Source: Thermovirga sp. (lineage in GTDB: Bacteria > Synergistota > Synergistia > Synergistales > Thermovirgaceae). From it: a stretch of 64,000 bases of DNA. The DNA lies in contig NZ_JACDOB010000004.1 in NCBI RefSeq assembly GCF_017656375.1, positions 1 to 64,000 of the forward strand, read 5' to 3'. Under the pieces are notes generated by a model, which worked only from the letters and a program-made list of their open reading frames with translations, did not search any database and had not been told where the DNA came from. Made by a program: the position numbers and the translations under genes. This document shows positions 9,839 to 18,961 of this stretch, one piece after another (the first letter of the stretch is position 1; each line of letters starts with the position of its first letter).

Positions 9839-10054
9839 TTATGCGTAAGGGAGCAATTTCTTTACATTTCTCTCCATTGTCGGATTCAAATACCCCTTCT
9901 GCTTCAATCTCCTCAACCTCTTACTGTTCTTTTTTCGCAAAAGGTGACCTCTACCACTCTTCTTATAGCTTAATTTCCCAGTACCTGTCACTCTGAAGCG
10001 TTTCTTAGCTCCTGAGTGAGTCTTCATCTTAGGCATAATTTCATCCTCCTCCAA
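9839..10054 (-). CDS. rpmI: 50S ribosomal protein L35
   Basis: MPKMKTHSGAKKRFRVTGTGKL; true start likely the internal ATG of MPKMK. Confidence 0.97.
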   Translation of the reverse strand: MEEDEIMPKMKTHSGAKKRFRVTGTGKLSYKKSGRGHLLRKKNSKRLRRLKQKGYLNPTMERNVKKLLPYA

Positions 10055-10087
10055 CTGCTTTTTGATCTGTATCGCAAATCTTGATCT

Positions 10088-10702
10088 CTATTTATTGTTT
10101 TCTACATTACCCTCATCGTTATTGGCTTTAGAAGGCTCTTTGTTACTGGCTTTAGAAGGCTCTTTCTTCTTGTTTTTCTGACTCTGTGGCAAAGGCGCTA
10201 GCATTGCACGCATGTAACGTCCTTCCATTCTAGGCTCCATCTCTACCTTTCCTACATCCTCACAATCTCTTATAACCCTCTCCAATACTTCCCTACCTTT
10301 ATCCAAGAAGGCCATCTCTCTACCCCTGAAGAAAACAGCAACCTTAACCCTATGTCCAGCAGCCAAGAAATTCCTTATAGCTTTTGTCTTAAACTCGTAA
10401 TCGTGCTGGTCAATTTTCGGGCGCATTTTCATCTCTTTTACAGTTTGTGATTTACTCTTTTTCCTAGCGTCTTTCTCCTTTTTCTGCAACTGATACTTAT
10501 ATTTACCATAATCCAATATCCTACAGACCGGGGGTGAAGCCTGCGGCGCCACTTCCACTAAATCAAGCTCTCTCTCTGCTGCAATATCAAGAGCCTCGCT
10601 CAGCGGGACCACGCCCAGCTTCACACCTTTGTCATCAATTAACAATACCTCTTTTGCTCTTATCTCATTATTGACCCTTGGTTCATCAACTTTTTTTGCT
10701 AT
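10088..10702 (-). CDS. infC: Translation initiation factor IF-3, proposed AUA start (track ORF starts at internal TTG 10645)
   Basis: Upstream in-frame codons encode the conserved N-terminus (I)AKKVDEPRVNNEIRAKEVLLIDDKG; only ATA at 10702-10700 lies between in-frame TGA (10711-10709) and this conserved segment; GGAGG 9 nt upstream. Confidence 0.93.
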   Translation of the reverse strand: MAKKVDEPRVNNEIRAKEVLLIDDKGVKLGVVPLSEALDIAAERELDLVEVAPQASPPVCRILDYGKYKYQLQKKEKDARKKSKSQTVKEMKMRPKIDQHDYEFKTKAIRNFLAAGHRVKVAVFFRGREMAFLDKGREVLERVIRDCEDVGKVEMEPRMEGRYMRAMLAPLPQSQKNKKKEPSKASNKEPSKANNDEGNVENNK

Positions 10703-10737
10703 AGCTGGTCACCTCCAAAATATTATTCAAAAATTAT

Positions 10738-10766
10738 AGCCGGACGCTGAACGCCCGGCTATAATC
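10738..10766 (-). terminator. Intrinsic terminator-like hairpin in infC leader
   Basis: Minus strand ATTATAGCCGG...CCGGCTATAAT followed by TTTTTTGAATAATATTTT, ending about 20 nt before the infC SD. Confidence 0.75.
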
Positions 10767-10769
10767 AAA

Positions 10770-10860
10770 GACACGATAGCTCTCTCTTAAAGCTACCTGC
10801 ATTTGACCCGGCAACAGCGTTTTGCGTCGACCCAGGTGGGAGAATGGATCCTCCTCTTTT
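10770..10860 (-). promoter_or_regulatory. Structured infC 5' leader, candidate attenuator sensor region
   Basis: GC-rich island in an AT-rich leader; local stems ACCTG/CAGGT and GGTAGCT/AGCTATC; precedes the terminator hairpin. Confidence 0.5.
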
Positions 10861-10926
10861 CATATTAATTTTATATATTATTTTATATATTGCACTTTAT
10901 CCTATCCCACTAACTGCTAGTGACTA

Positions 10927-10955
10927 AATATACCATAGGTTACCTTTTATATCAA
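10927..10955 (-). promoter_or_regulatory. Sigma-A-type promoter for infC transcript
   Basis: Minus strand TTGATA (10955-10950), 17-nt spacer, TATATT (10932-10927), immediately after thrS stop. Confidence 0.6.
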
Positions 10956-10957
10956 CA

Positions 10958-12886
10958 TCACACCTGAGATACAGGCGATAGGCGTTCAGTCATAATAGCA
11001 ATTAATTCTTCCAAGGACATGCTTCCAACATCTCCTGCCTGCCTCTCTCTCACTGCCACTGTTCTTTCCTGCACCTCATTTGCACCTACTACCAGCATGT
11101 ATGGGATCTTTTCCATTTGCGCATCCCTTATCTTCTTCCCTAATTTCTCTTCCCGACTATCTACTTCCACCCTAAATCCTTCATTTTTTAATCTATCAAA
11201 TACTTCTTTTGCATAACCATTATATTCATGCCTTACAGGCAGAACTTTCACCTGAACAGGAGCAAGCCAGAAGGGGAAGGCACCCGCGTAATGTTCTATA
11301 AGAATACCCAAAAACCTTTCCAAGCTACCAAAGACTGTCCTATGTAGCATAACCGGCCTATGATGTTCACCATCTGGGCCAACATAAGTTATATCGAACT
11401 TCTCAGGCATTTGGAAATCAAGCTGTATAGTTCCACACTGCCAAGTTCTACCTATGCAGTCTTCTAAGTGAAAATCAATCTTGGGGCCATAAAAGGCACC
11501 ATCTCCTGGATTTATCTTATACTCAACACCTGCTGCCTTAAGGGCTTCCTCAAGAGCTTTTTCTGCCTTTTCCCACATTAAGGGATCCCCCATAGCCTTC
11601 TCCGGTTTGGTGGATAATTCTACTCTGTAATTGAACCCAAATACGTCCTTATATATGTACTTCACCAGATCCATAATCCCCAATATTTCTTCTTTTATTT
11701 GGTCCGGCATGACATACAGGTGGGCATCATCCTGCGTAAAGCATCTTACCCTCATAAGGCCATGGAGCACTCCAGACCTTTCGTGTCTATGAACCGTCCC
11801 GAGCTCGGCCATCCTAAGAGGCAAATCTCTGTAGCTTCTTATCCGACTCTTGTAAACAAGTATCCCGCCAGGGCAATTCATGGGCTTTATGGCAAAAGGC
11901 CTATCATCTATCTCGGTAAAATACATGTTCTCCCTGTAATGATCCCAATGTCCTGAACGAATCCAAAGCTCCCTATCTAAGATAAGAGGAGTACGTATCT
12001 CACAATACCCCCTCTTCTCGTGCTCCTCACGCCAAAAATCAACAAGCTTGTTTATGATAACCATACCTTTAGGATGAAAGAAGGGGAAACCTGGCCCTTC
12101 AGGCTGAATACTAAACAAATCTAACTCTTTCCCCAACTTTCTATGGTCTCTACGTTTGGCTTCCTCCATTCTCGTTATATATGCATCAAGATCTTCCTTT
12201 GTCGCAAAAGCTGTTCCATATATTCTGGTAAGCATTTTATTCTTTTCGTCACCGCGCCAATAGGCTCCGGCCAAAGAAAGAAGCTTAAAGTGTTTAATGT
12301 AGGAAGTGTCGGGTACATGGGGACCTCTACACAGGTCAACAAACTCTCCTTGTTTGTAAACAGATATCTCTTCGCCATCTAAATCTTCAATCAATTCCAA
12401 TTTATAATCTTCACCTTGCCCCTTAAAAAGCACCAAAGCCTTTTCCTTCGACAAAACACTTCTTTCTATTTTCAATTTTTCCTTGGCAATCCTTTTCATT
12501 TCCTTCTCTATTTTAGGTAAGTCATCCTCAGATATCTGTTGTGGCACATCTAAATCGTAATAAAAAGCATCTTTTATCGCTGGCCCTATACCCAATTTGG
12601 TTCCTGGGTAAAGCCTTTTTACCGCCTGCGCCAAAAGATGTGACGTAGAGTGCCTTAGAATTTCCAAGCCTTCTTCTGTATCAACAGATATTGGCTCCAG
12701 AAAGCCATCCATCTCTATTTTATAATTCAGATCTACCAATTCACCATTAAACCGACCCGCGACTGTCCCCTTCGAACAGCCCCACTCCTTGAAAACTTCC
12801 GCCACACTTACCGGAAGAGTTCCTATATACTTTCTGTCTTCTGGCCCATTTATCAAATTAATCCCTCCCAAGAACAATTTCCGCAA
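10958..12886 (-). CDS. thrS: Threonyl-tRNA synthetase
   Basis: TGS domain, HxxxH editing motif (HSTSHLLAQAVKRLYP), class II catalytic core. Confidence 0.97.
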   Translation of the reverse strand: MRKLFLGGINLINGPEDRKYIGTLPVSVAEVFKEWGCSKGTVAGRFNGELVDLNYKIEMDGFLEPISVDTEEGLEILRHSTSHLLAQAVKRLYPGTKLGIGPAIKDAFYYDLDVPQQISEDDLPKIEKEMKRIAKEKLKIERSVLSKEKALVLFKGQGEDYKLELIEDLDGEEISVYKQGEFVDLCRGPHVPDTSYIKHFKLLSLAGAYWRGDEKNKMLTRIYGTAFATKEDLDAYITRMEEAKRRDHRKLGKELDLFSIQPEGPGFPFFHPKGMVIINKLVDFWREEHEKRGYCEIRTPLILDRELWIRSGHWDHYRENMYFTEIDDRPFAIKPMNCPGGILVYKSRIRSYRDLPLRMAELGTVHRHERSGVLHGLMRVRCFTQDDAHLYVMPDQIKEEILGIMDLVKYIYKDVFGFNYRVELSTKPEKAMGDPLMWEKAEKALEEALKAAGVEYKINPGDGAFYGPKIDFHLEDCIGRTWQCGTIQLDFQMPEKFDITYVGPDGEHHRPVMLHRTVFGSLERFLGILIEHYAGAFPFWLAPVQVKVLPVRHEYNGYAKEVFDRLKNEGFRVEVDSREEKLGKKIRDAQMEKIPYMLVVGANEVQERTVAVRERQAGDVGSMSLEELIAIMTERLSPVSQV

Positions 12887-12963
12887 AACCGCATTTTATT
12901 GAATTGTACCACAGCCGGTACTGTTAGTCGTCGTTAAACTTGAAAAAAGTATACTGTATGTGC

Positions 12964-12992
12964 TTTGTGCAGATAATAAAAAGTGGTATATT
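12964..12992 (+). promoter_or_regulatory. Candidate promoter upstream of NSS transporter
   Basis: TTTGTG (12964-12969), 17-nt spacer, TATATT (12987-12992). Confidence 0.4.
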
Positions 12993-13228
12993 ATGTATGA
13001 TCTTTCTGATATTGTTTTTATTTCTGCTTTTCTATCTAAATCTTACAGTATCTTACAATCCGCTACCCTACGTTGTTCAATCGCCGCATACGCCACAACC
13101 ATAAGCAAAGGAGGTGATAGAGGCGACAAGACCCACACAAGTTTCCTCGCATTTTTAGTTCTTTGTTTTCAGAAGAAATGGAGTATTGGTGTGACTTATT
13201 TTTGGTTCAGCTAGGAGGGATTTAAAGA

Positions 13229-14701
13229 ATGGCCGAGATTAAGAAAGCTGATCAGTGGGGCAGTAGATGGGGATTGATCCTATCTGCTATAGGAATGGCT
13301 GTAGGTACAGGTAATATTTGGCGGTTTCCTCGCGTAGCTGCAGCCCAAGGTGGAGGAGCTTTTGTTATAGCTTGTGTTATTGCTTTATTTTTATGGGCTA
13401 TTCCTCTTTTAATGGCCGAATCTGTTTGGGGTAAAGTAACCCGTATGGGAGTAATAGGATCCTTTAAGGAAATGCTTGGCCGAAAATGGGCATGGGCCGG
13501 TGGATGTGTGGCATGGATCTCACTAGGTATAGCTTTTTACTATGCAGTAGTTATGGGTTGGTGTATCAGGTACTTTGTCTATGTTTTAACCGGTGTAATC
13601 AAACCAGGATTGGACACAGAAGCACTTTGGACGGCCTTCTCAACAACCCCAGGAGCAATGGTGCCCTGGCATATTATCTCAATGGTGTTAGCCACCATAG
13701 TAATTTTTAAGGGCGTATCTCAGGGACTTGAGAAAATCAACAAGATACTTATACCTAGCCTTTTTGTTCTCCTAGTTGTTTTAGCAATAAGAGCCGTAAC
13801 TCTCCCAGGCGCTACAAAGGGACTTCAGTACCTATTTGAACCCAAGTTTGAACTATTCACTTCTGGTCGGTTGTGGCTTGAGGCATTTACGCAGGTTGCC
13901 TGGTCCACAGGAGCCGGTTGGGGGCTTCTTTTAACATACTTTGTGTATTCCAAAAAAGCAGAAGATATTTCTCTTAACGCCACCACCATTTGTTTTGCTG
14001 ATACTTCAGCGGCATTAATCGCAGCAATCGCCATAATTCCCACTATTTTCGCCCTTTCTCCAGATCCTCAGGCAGCTGTGGCCTCTGGAAATACAGGGCT
14101 TGCGTTCATTCACCTTACCAAACTATTCACGGTAATGCCAGGAGGCACATTATTTGCAGGCTTTTTCTTCTTGGCATTGATCTTTGCAGCTTTGAGCTCC
14201 TTGCTCTCAATGGTAGAGCTGGGTGTCAGGCTCTTAATGGATGCCGGATGGGAACGTCCTAAGGCAGCCTTGACAGCAGGGATAGCAATAACAATTCTAG
14301 GCTTACCTTCCTCAATGAGCATAGACTTCCTGAACAACCAGGACTGGGTCTGGGGCGTAGGATTGCTGGTAAGTGGCGTATTTTTCTCTATTGGAGCCAT
14401 AAAGATAGGCGTCAACAAAATATGGGAAGAATATATTGAGCCATACTCTGATCTTAAGGCATCCTGGATGTGGAAGCTTATTTATCTGTTCCCTTTGTGG
14501 TTTGTCATCATCTTTACCTGGTGGATCAAACAGGCTATGAGCTGGTATCCTGACAGCTGGTGGAAATGGCTGCCTATCTCTAAATACACCTACACCGTTG
14601 GAACAATGTTCTATCAATGGGCTATAATGGTCGTAGTATTCTTGTTGCTCAATAACTGGCTTGCCGATAAGATGACCCACAAGTTCGAGGCAACAGAATA
14701 G
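13229..14701 (+). CDS. Sodium-dependent NSS-family transporter (methionine/alanine-type)
   Basis: 490 aa, 11-12 TM; GTGNIWRFPRVAAAQGGGAF NSS signature; SD AGGAGGG. Confidence 0.95.
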   Translation: MAEIKKADQWGSRWGLILSAIGMAVGTGNIWRFPRVAAAQGGGAFVIACVIALFLWAIPLLMAESVWGKVTRMGVIGSFKEMLGRKWAWAGGCVAWISLGIAFYYAVVMGWCIRYFVYVLTGVIKPGLDTEALWTAFSTTPGAMVPWHIISMVLATIVIFKGVSQGLEKINKILIPSLFVLLVVLAIRAVTLPGATKGLQYLFEPKFELFTSGRLWLEAFTQVAWSTGAGWGLLLTYFVYSKKAEDISLNATTICFADTSAALIAAIAIIPTIFALSPDPQAAVASGNTGLAFIHLTKLFTVMPGGTLFAGFFFLALIFAALSSLLSMVELGVRLLMDAGWERPKAALTAGIAITILGLPSSMSIDFLNNQDWVWGVGLLVSGVFFSIGAIKIGVNKIWEEYIEPYSDLKASWMWKLIYLFPLWFVIIFTWWIKQAMSWYPDSWWKWLPISKYTYTVGTMFYQWAIMVVVFLLLNNWLADKMTHKFEATE

Positions 14702-14751
14702 AATAAAGAGGGCTTCAATGCTTTTTAGCCTAGCCAAAGGAGGGATTGTGT

Positions 14752-14847
14752 ATGGGCTGGCAAGTTTACATGGCAATAGTTCTTCTGATAGTGTGGGGCG
14801 GTACTTTATGGTGTATTAGCAAAACCATTAAGGCTGAAAAACAATAG
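14752..14847 (+). CDS. MetS-like small NSS transporter subunit, 31 aa
   Basis: SD CCAAAGGAGGG; MGWQVYMAIVLLIVWGGTLWCISKTIKAEKQ, single TM, directly downstream of NSS gene; absent from ORF track. Confidence 0.8.
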   Translation: MGWQVYMAIVLLIVWGGTLWCISKTIKAEKQ

Positions 14848-14856
14848 AATACATAC

Positions 14857-14899
14857 AAATAGAGGAGGGGTGGCTTTTAAGGCCTCCCCTCCTCTATTT
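14857..14899. terminator. Bidirectional intrinsic terminator
   Basis: 14-bp perfect stem AAATAGAGGAGGGG/CCCCTCCTCTATTT between convergent metS-like ORF and dut. Confidence 0.85.
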
Positions 14900-14919
14900 A
14901 TTATTTACCCTATACTACT

Positions 14920-15369
14920 TTACTTCCCAGTACTACCAAAACCACCGCTACCTCTAGCCGTGGCGGTTAGCTTTTCTTTTAGATGGAGCTCCGCCCTTTC
15001 CACCTTGGCAAACACCAGTTGAGCTATCCTATCTCCTCTAGCAATCTTAAATGAAGTCTTACCATGATTTATCAGCAAGACCTTAACCTCGCCTCGATAG
15101 TCACTATCTATCGTCCCAGGCGCATTAAGAACCGTTACTCCTTCCCTAAGGGCCAAACCACTCCTAGGCCTTACCTGGCATTCATATCCCTTTGGTATCT
15201 CCATAAACAAACCAGTACTTACCGCCTTCCACTCTCCTGGCTGAATAACACAGCTTTCTGCAGCCACTACATCCATCCCCGAAGAGCCTTCAGTGGCATA
15301 ACTTGGCAAAGGCAAATCTTCGCTTTCCTTACTCCGAGTGATGTGAACAGGCAGTTTAACCTCTTCCAT
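14920..15369 (-). CDS. dut: dUTP diphosphatase
   Basis: DAAVE..., [28 protein letters not shown]-terminal [10 protein letters not shown]. Confidence 0.97.
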   Translation of the reverse strand: MEEVKLPVHITRSKESEDLPLPSYATEGSSGMDVVAAESCVIQPGEWKAVSTGLFMEIPKGYECQVRPRSGLALREGVTVLNAPGTIDSDYRGEVKVLLINHGKTSFKIARGDRIAQLVFAKVERAELHLKEKLTATARGSGGFGSTGK

Positions 15370-15371
15370 GA

Positions 15372-17609
15372 TTAGCCTCTCCTCCTGGGATGAGCATTAG
15401 GCCTTCCACCCGGTTTCCTTTCTCGTGTGGCAGGTTTTTCTCTTTTACTGGAAGCACTTTCTATTTTCTCTTCCCTTGTCATCTCTTCCGAGAAAGCTTC
15501 CTGATACATGCTTTCCATCTCTTCTTTCCTGTCAAATATTCTCTTTCTGGAAAGATTAATGCGCCCCATGTCGTCTATCTCCTTGACCACCACCAGAACC
15601 ATATCTCCTGGCTTCAAAATGTCATCCACCTTAGCTACATGATGGGTGCTCACTTCGCTTACATGAAGCAGCCCTTCTTTGCCTGGAAGAACCTCCACAA
15701 ATGCTCCAAAGGGCATCAACCTTGTGACCTTCCCAAGATAAACGTCCCCTGCTTCCACTTCTTTGACCAGCTCTTCGATTATGTTTATGGCTTTTTGTGC
15801 CGCTTCATCGCTGCTTGAAGCGATAAGTACAGTGCCATTATCTTCCACATCTATCTTTACACCTGTCTCAGCCACTATGCTCCTTATGGTCTTTCCGCCT
15901 GGGCCAATGATATCCCTGATTTTTTCTTGGTCTATCTTCAAGGTATATATCCTAGGAGCAAGAGAGGACAACTCTCCTCTTGGTTCGCTTATTGCTTCAT
16001 CCATTTTGTCCAAAATGAACAATCTACCACGCTTCGCCTGCTCAAGAGCCTGGGTAAGGATTTCTCTAGTAATGCCGCCAGCCTTATTATCCATTTGAAG
16101 GGCCGTTACGCCGTCTCTTGTCCCCGCCACTTTGAAATCCATATCTCCAAAATGATCTTCTAATCCCTGAATATCAGTTAGGATAACCACTTTCTCTTGC
16201 TCCTTTATAAGCCCCATAGCTACTCCTGCAACGGCCTTTCTTATCGGCACACCTGCATCCATAAGAGATAAGCTGGCCCCACAAACCGAAGCCATGGAAC
16301 TAGAGCCGTTAGATTCTAAAATATCTGATACTACTCGAATAGCGTAGGGAAACTCCGCTTCATCAGGCAAAAGAGGCCTAACTGCCCGCTCAGCGAGGGC
16401 CCCATGGCCTATTTCTCGCCTGCCTGGCCCCCTCATTGGGCGAACTTCTCCAACAGAGTAAGGAGGGAAATTGTAGTGTAACATGAAGCGTTTGGACGTT
16501 TCATCATGCTGCAAACCATCAACCAGCTGATCATCCTCTCCAACCATTCCCAACGTAGTAGTTACAAGAGCCTGGGTTTCACCTCTAGTAAATACAGCAG
16601 AACCGTGTGTCCTAGGTAGAACCCCTACCTCACAAGTGATGGGCCTTATTTCATCGTTTTTCCTCCCATCTGCCCTTTTGCCTTCAAACACTATAGACTC
16701 CCTAACAGCCTTCTTGACAAGCTTACTTATATATCCTTTTATATAACCTTCTTTATCCGGATATTCCTCTAGCAAGGCCTCAATGGCCTTGCTCTCTATC
16801 TCATCTAAAGCCTTCGCACGCGGCTTCTTCTCGTGAATCATTACAGCAGCCTTTATATCATCATAAAGGTTTTCCATTATCCAATTATCTATCTGTGGAT
16901 ATTCTTCAGGTAAAGGCAATTCTATCTTTCCCTTACCCAACTTCTCCCTCATCTCTAACTGAATATCTACAATTTTTTTTATTTCCTGCTGGGCCAGCTC
17001 CAACGCCTCAACCAAAAGGTCCTCTGAAACTTCTGAAGCGCCGGCTTCAACCATGGTTATGCCATCTCTATGGCCACTCACAACTAGATCCAAGGAACTG
17101 TCCCTCATGAGGCTTTCTGTTGGGTTTACTACCAGTTGGCCATCTACGCAACCAATTCTTACAGCACCTACAGGTCCTTCCCAAGGAATATCAGAAATAG
17201 TAAGTGCTGCAGATGCTCCATTTATAGCCAAAACGCTTGGAGAATTCTCCTGATCCACCGAAAGGGTAGTTGCCACCACATGAACGTCGTTACGCATGTG
17301 TTCCGGGAAAAGGGACCTTATGGACCTATCTATCAGCCGCGCAGTCAATATAGCAGTCTCCGATGGCCTCCCTTCCCTTTTTATGAAACCGCCAGGAATT
17401 TTCCCTGCAGAATAAAACCTTTCTTCGTAATCCACCAGAAGGGGGAAAAAATCTATCCCTTCCCTTGGGGTCTCGGAAAAACATGCAGTGACAAGCAGAA
17501 CAGTCTCTCCAATAGACACCTTCACCGAGCCATTAGCCTGCTTTGCTAGAGCTCCTGTCTCAAAAGTTATCACTCCTCCGCCGGTTTCGACGGTAAAAAC
17601 ATTTGCCAT
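15372..17609 (-). CDS. pnp: Polyribonucleotide nucleotidyltransferase
   Basis: Two RNase PH domains, KH ([12 protein letters not shown]) and S1. Confidence 0.98.
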   Translation of the reverse strand: MANVFTVETGGGVITFETGALAKQANGSVKVSIGETVLLVTACFSETPREGIDFFPLLVDYEERFYSAGKIPGGFIKREGRPSETAILTARLIDRSIRSLFPEHMRNDVHVVATTLSVDQENSPSVLAINGASAALTISDIPWEGPVGAVRIGCVDGQLVVNPTESLMRDSSLDLVVSGHRDGITMVEAGASEVSEDLLVEALELAQQEIKKIVDIQLEMREKLGKGKIELPLPEEYPQIDNWIMENLYDDIKAAVMIHEKKPRAKALDEIESKAIEALLEEYPDKEGYIKGYISKLVKKAVRESIVFEGKRADGRKNDEIRPITCEVGVLPRTHGSAVFTRGETQALVTTTLGMVGEDDQLVDGLQHDETSKRFMLHYNFPPYSVGEVRPMRGPGRREIGHGALAERAVRPLLPDEAEFPYAIRVVSDILESNGSSSMASVCGASLSLMDAGVPIRKAVAGVAMGLIKEQEKVVILTDIQGLEDHFGDMDFKVAGTRDGVTALQMDNKAGGITREILTQALEQAKRGRLFILDKMDEAISEPRGELSSLAPRIYTLKIDQEKIRDIIGPGGKTIRSIVAETGVKIDVEDNGTVLIASSSDEAAQKAINIIEELVKEVEAGDVYLGKVTRLMPFGAFVEVLPGKEGLLHVSEVSTHHVAKVDDILKPGDMVLVVVKEIDDMGRINLSRKRIFDRKEEMESMYQEAFSEEMTREEKIESASSKREKPATRERKPGGRPNAHPRRRG

Positions 17610-17677
17610 TATTACTCCTCCTCATTATTTCTCTTTATTTTCTCTCTATTTACAAAAAGAATACCACAATCCGATAA

Positions 17678-17713
17678 AAAATGACGAGGGCTCCTCATGG
17701 CCCTCGTCATTTT
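17678..17713 (-). terminator. Intrinsic terminator between rpsO and pnp
   Basis: AAAATGACGAGGGC/GCCCTCGTCATTTT stem. Confidence 0.8.
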
Positions 17714-17734
17714 GTTACAACTTTTAGCCAAAAA

Positions 17735-18010
17735 CTAGTGGCGCAAACCAAGGCGCTCAATAAGAGTCCTGTAACGGTTAAAGTCCTTAAGTCTCAAATA
17801 CTTTAACAATCTGCGCCTCTTACCGACCATCTTCATAAGTCCGCGCTGAGAATGATAATCTTTCTTATGCACCTTGAGGTGCTCAGTCAGCTCCCTTATT
17901 CTCGTAGTGAGCAGAGCTATCTGAACCTCAGGGGAACCAGTATCTGCATCGTGCAATTTGAACTCTTCGATTATCGCCTGCTTCTTATCCTTTTCCAACA
18001 TGTCGACCAC
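17735..18010 (-). CDS. rpsO: 30S ribosomal protein S15
   Basis: [16 protein letters not shown]...[20 protein letters not shown]; true start probably at [11 protein letters not shown]. Confidence 0.97.
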   Translation of the reverse strand: MVDMLEKDKKQAIIEEFKLHDADTGSPEVQIALLTTRIRELTEHLKVHKKDYHSQRGLMKMVGKRRRLLKYLRLKDFNRYRTLIERLGLRH

Positions 18011-18076
18011 CTCTCTTGTAAAATCCTAAAACCAAGTAAAGCGCCGTCACCGCCACACCTAGTATTAGGCGACGGT

Positions 18077-18105
18077 ATTATACCATTTGGCAGCACTTTT
18101 GCAAA
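18077..18105 (-). promoter_or_regulatory. rpsO promoter
   Basis: Minus strand TTTGCA, 17-nt spacer, TATAAT. Confidence 0.7.
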
Positions 18106-18244
18106 CATGAATGTTACGATTAATTGAAATACAAAAACAACTAACTAAAATGTTGAAATAAGTTTAAACTCATTCTGCACTCGACATTTTATTAAATTTG
18201 TGGTTATACTATTAATAAAGAGACTAGAATGGGAGGCATAGGTA

Positions 18245-18925
18245 ATGAAGATAATAATAATAGAAGACAACCGAGACTTAGTACAAGTTCTAGCAGAAGG
18301 CTTAAGCGAAAGCGGTTTTATTGTGGACAGCGCATATGATGGCGAGGAAGGCCTGGATAAAGTCGTCAAAAACGAGTACGAATGCATAATCCTTGACATA
18401 ATGTTGCCCAAGATGGATGGTTACGAGTTAATTGAAAAAATAAGAGAGGCAGGGAAGGACACGCCAATTCTTGTTTTGACCGCAAAAGACTCCATAGAAG
18501 ACAGAGTTAAGGGATTAGAAGCTGGAGCCGACGATTATCTGGTCAAACCCTTCGATTTCAGGGAACTTTTGGCACGTATAAACGCTCTTATTAGAAGACA
18601 TACTGAACACAAAAGACCTATTTTACAATGTGGCCCCCTTGTTTTGGATCCAATTGCCAGAGAGTGCAAAGTAGACGATGAAATAATTCCTTTGAGAAAG
18701 CGAGAATTTGATATCCTCGAGCTTCTAATGCGATACGAAAATCAAGTTTTCTCCAGGGAAAGAATTATCGCCCACGTTTGGAAGAAAGAGTACGACGGAA
18801 CCAGCAACGTCGTGGATGTTCACATAAAATACCTTAGAGACAAATTGCGCCCTTACAATCTGGAAGGTATAGTGGCAACAGTAAGAGGTGTTGGGTATAA
18901 GATTTCTTGCCCCTATAGACAATAA
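18245..18925 (+). CDS. OmpR-family response regulator
   Basis: Receiver D..D..K plus winged helix (VVDVHIKYLRDKLRP); SD GGGAGG. Confidence 0.95.
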   Translation: MKIIIIEDNRDLVQVLAEGLSESGFIVDSAYDGEEGLDKVVKNEYECIILDIMLPKMDGYELIEKIREAGKDTPILVLTAKDSIEDRVKGLEAGADDYLVKPFDFRELLARINALIRRHTEHKRPILQCGPLVLDPIARECKVDDEIIPLRKREFDILELLMRYENQVFSRERIIAHVWKKEYDGTSNVVDVHIKYLRDKLRPYNLEGIVATVRGVGYKISCPYRQ

Positions 18926-18961
18926 ACTATAAGAAACAGTAACAATAAGGCGTGAACAGAG

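Noticed and set aside
10770-10860. Possible c-di-GMP-I (GEMM) riboswitch upstream of infC, suggested by GACGCAAAA and AGGTAGC motifs
   Set aside because: The GNRA tetraloop/receptor arrangement and the paired P1b/P2 elements are not apparent, and infC is an unlikely target; kept only as an unclassified leader.
12887-12960. T-box leader for thrS
   Set aside because: Only a short upstream gap and no AGGGTGG-type T-box sequence seen.
12960-13214. 84-aa plus-strand ORF upstream of the NSS transporter
   Set aside because: Overlaps the candidate promoter, no SD at its start, unconvincing composition; region better explained as a leader.
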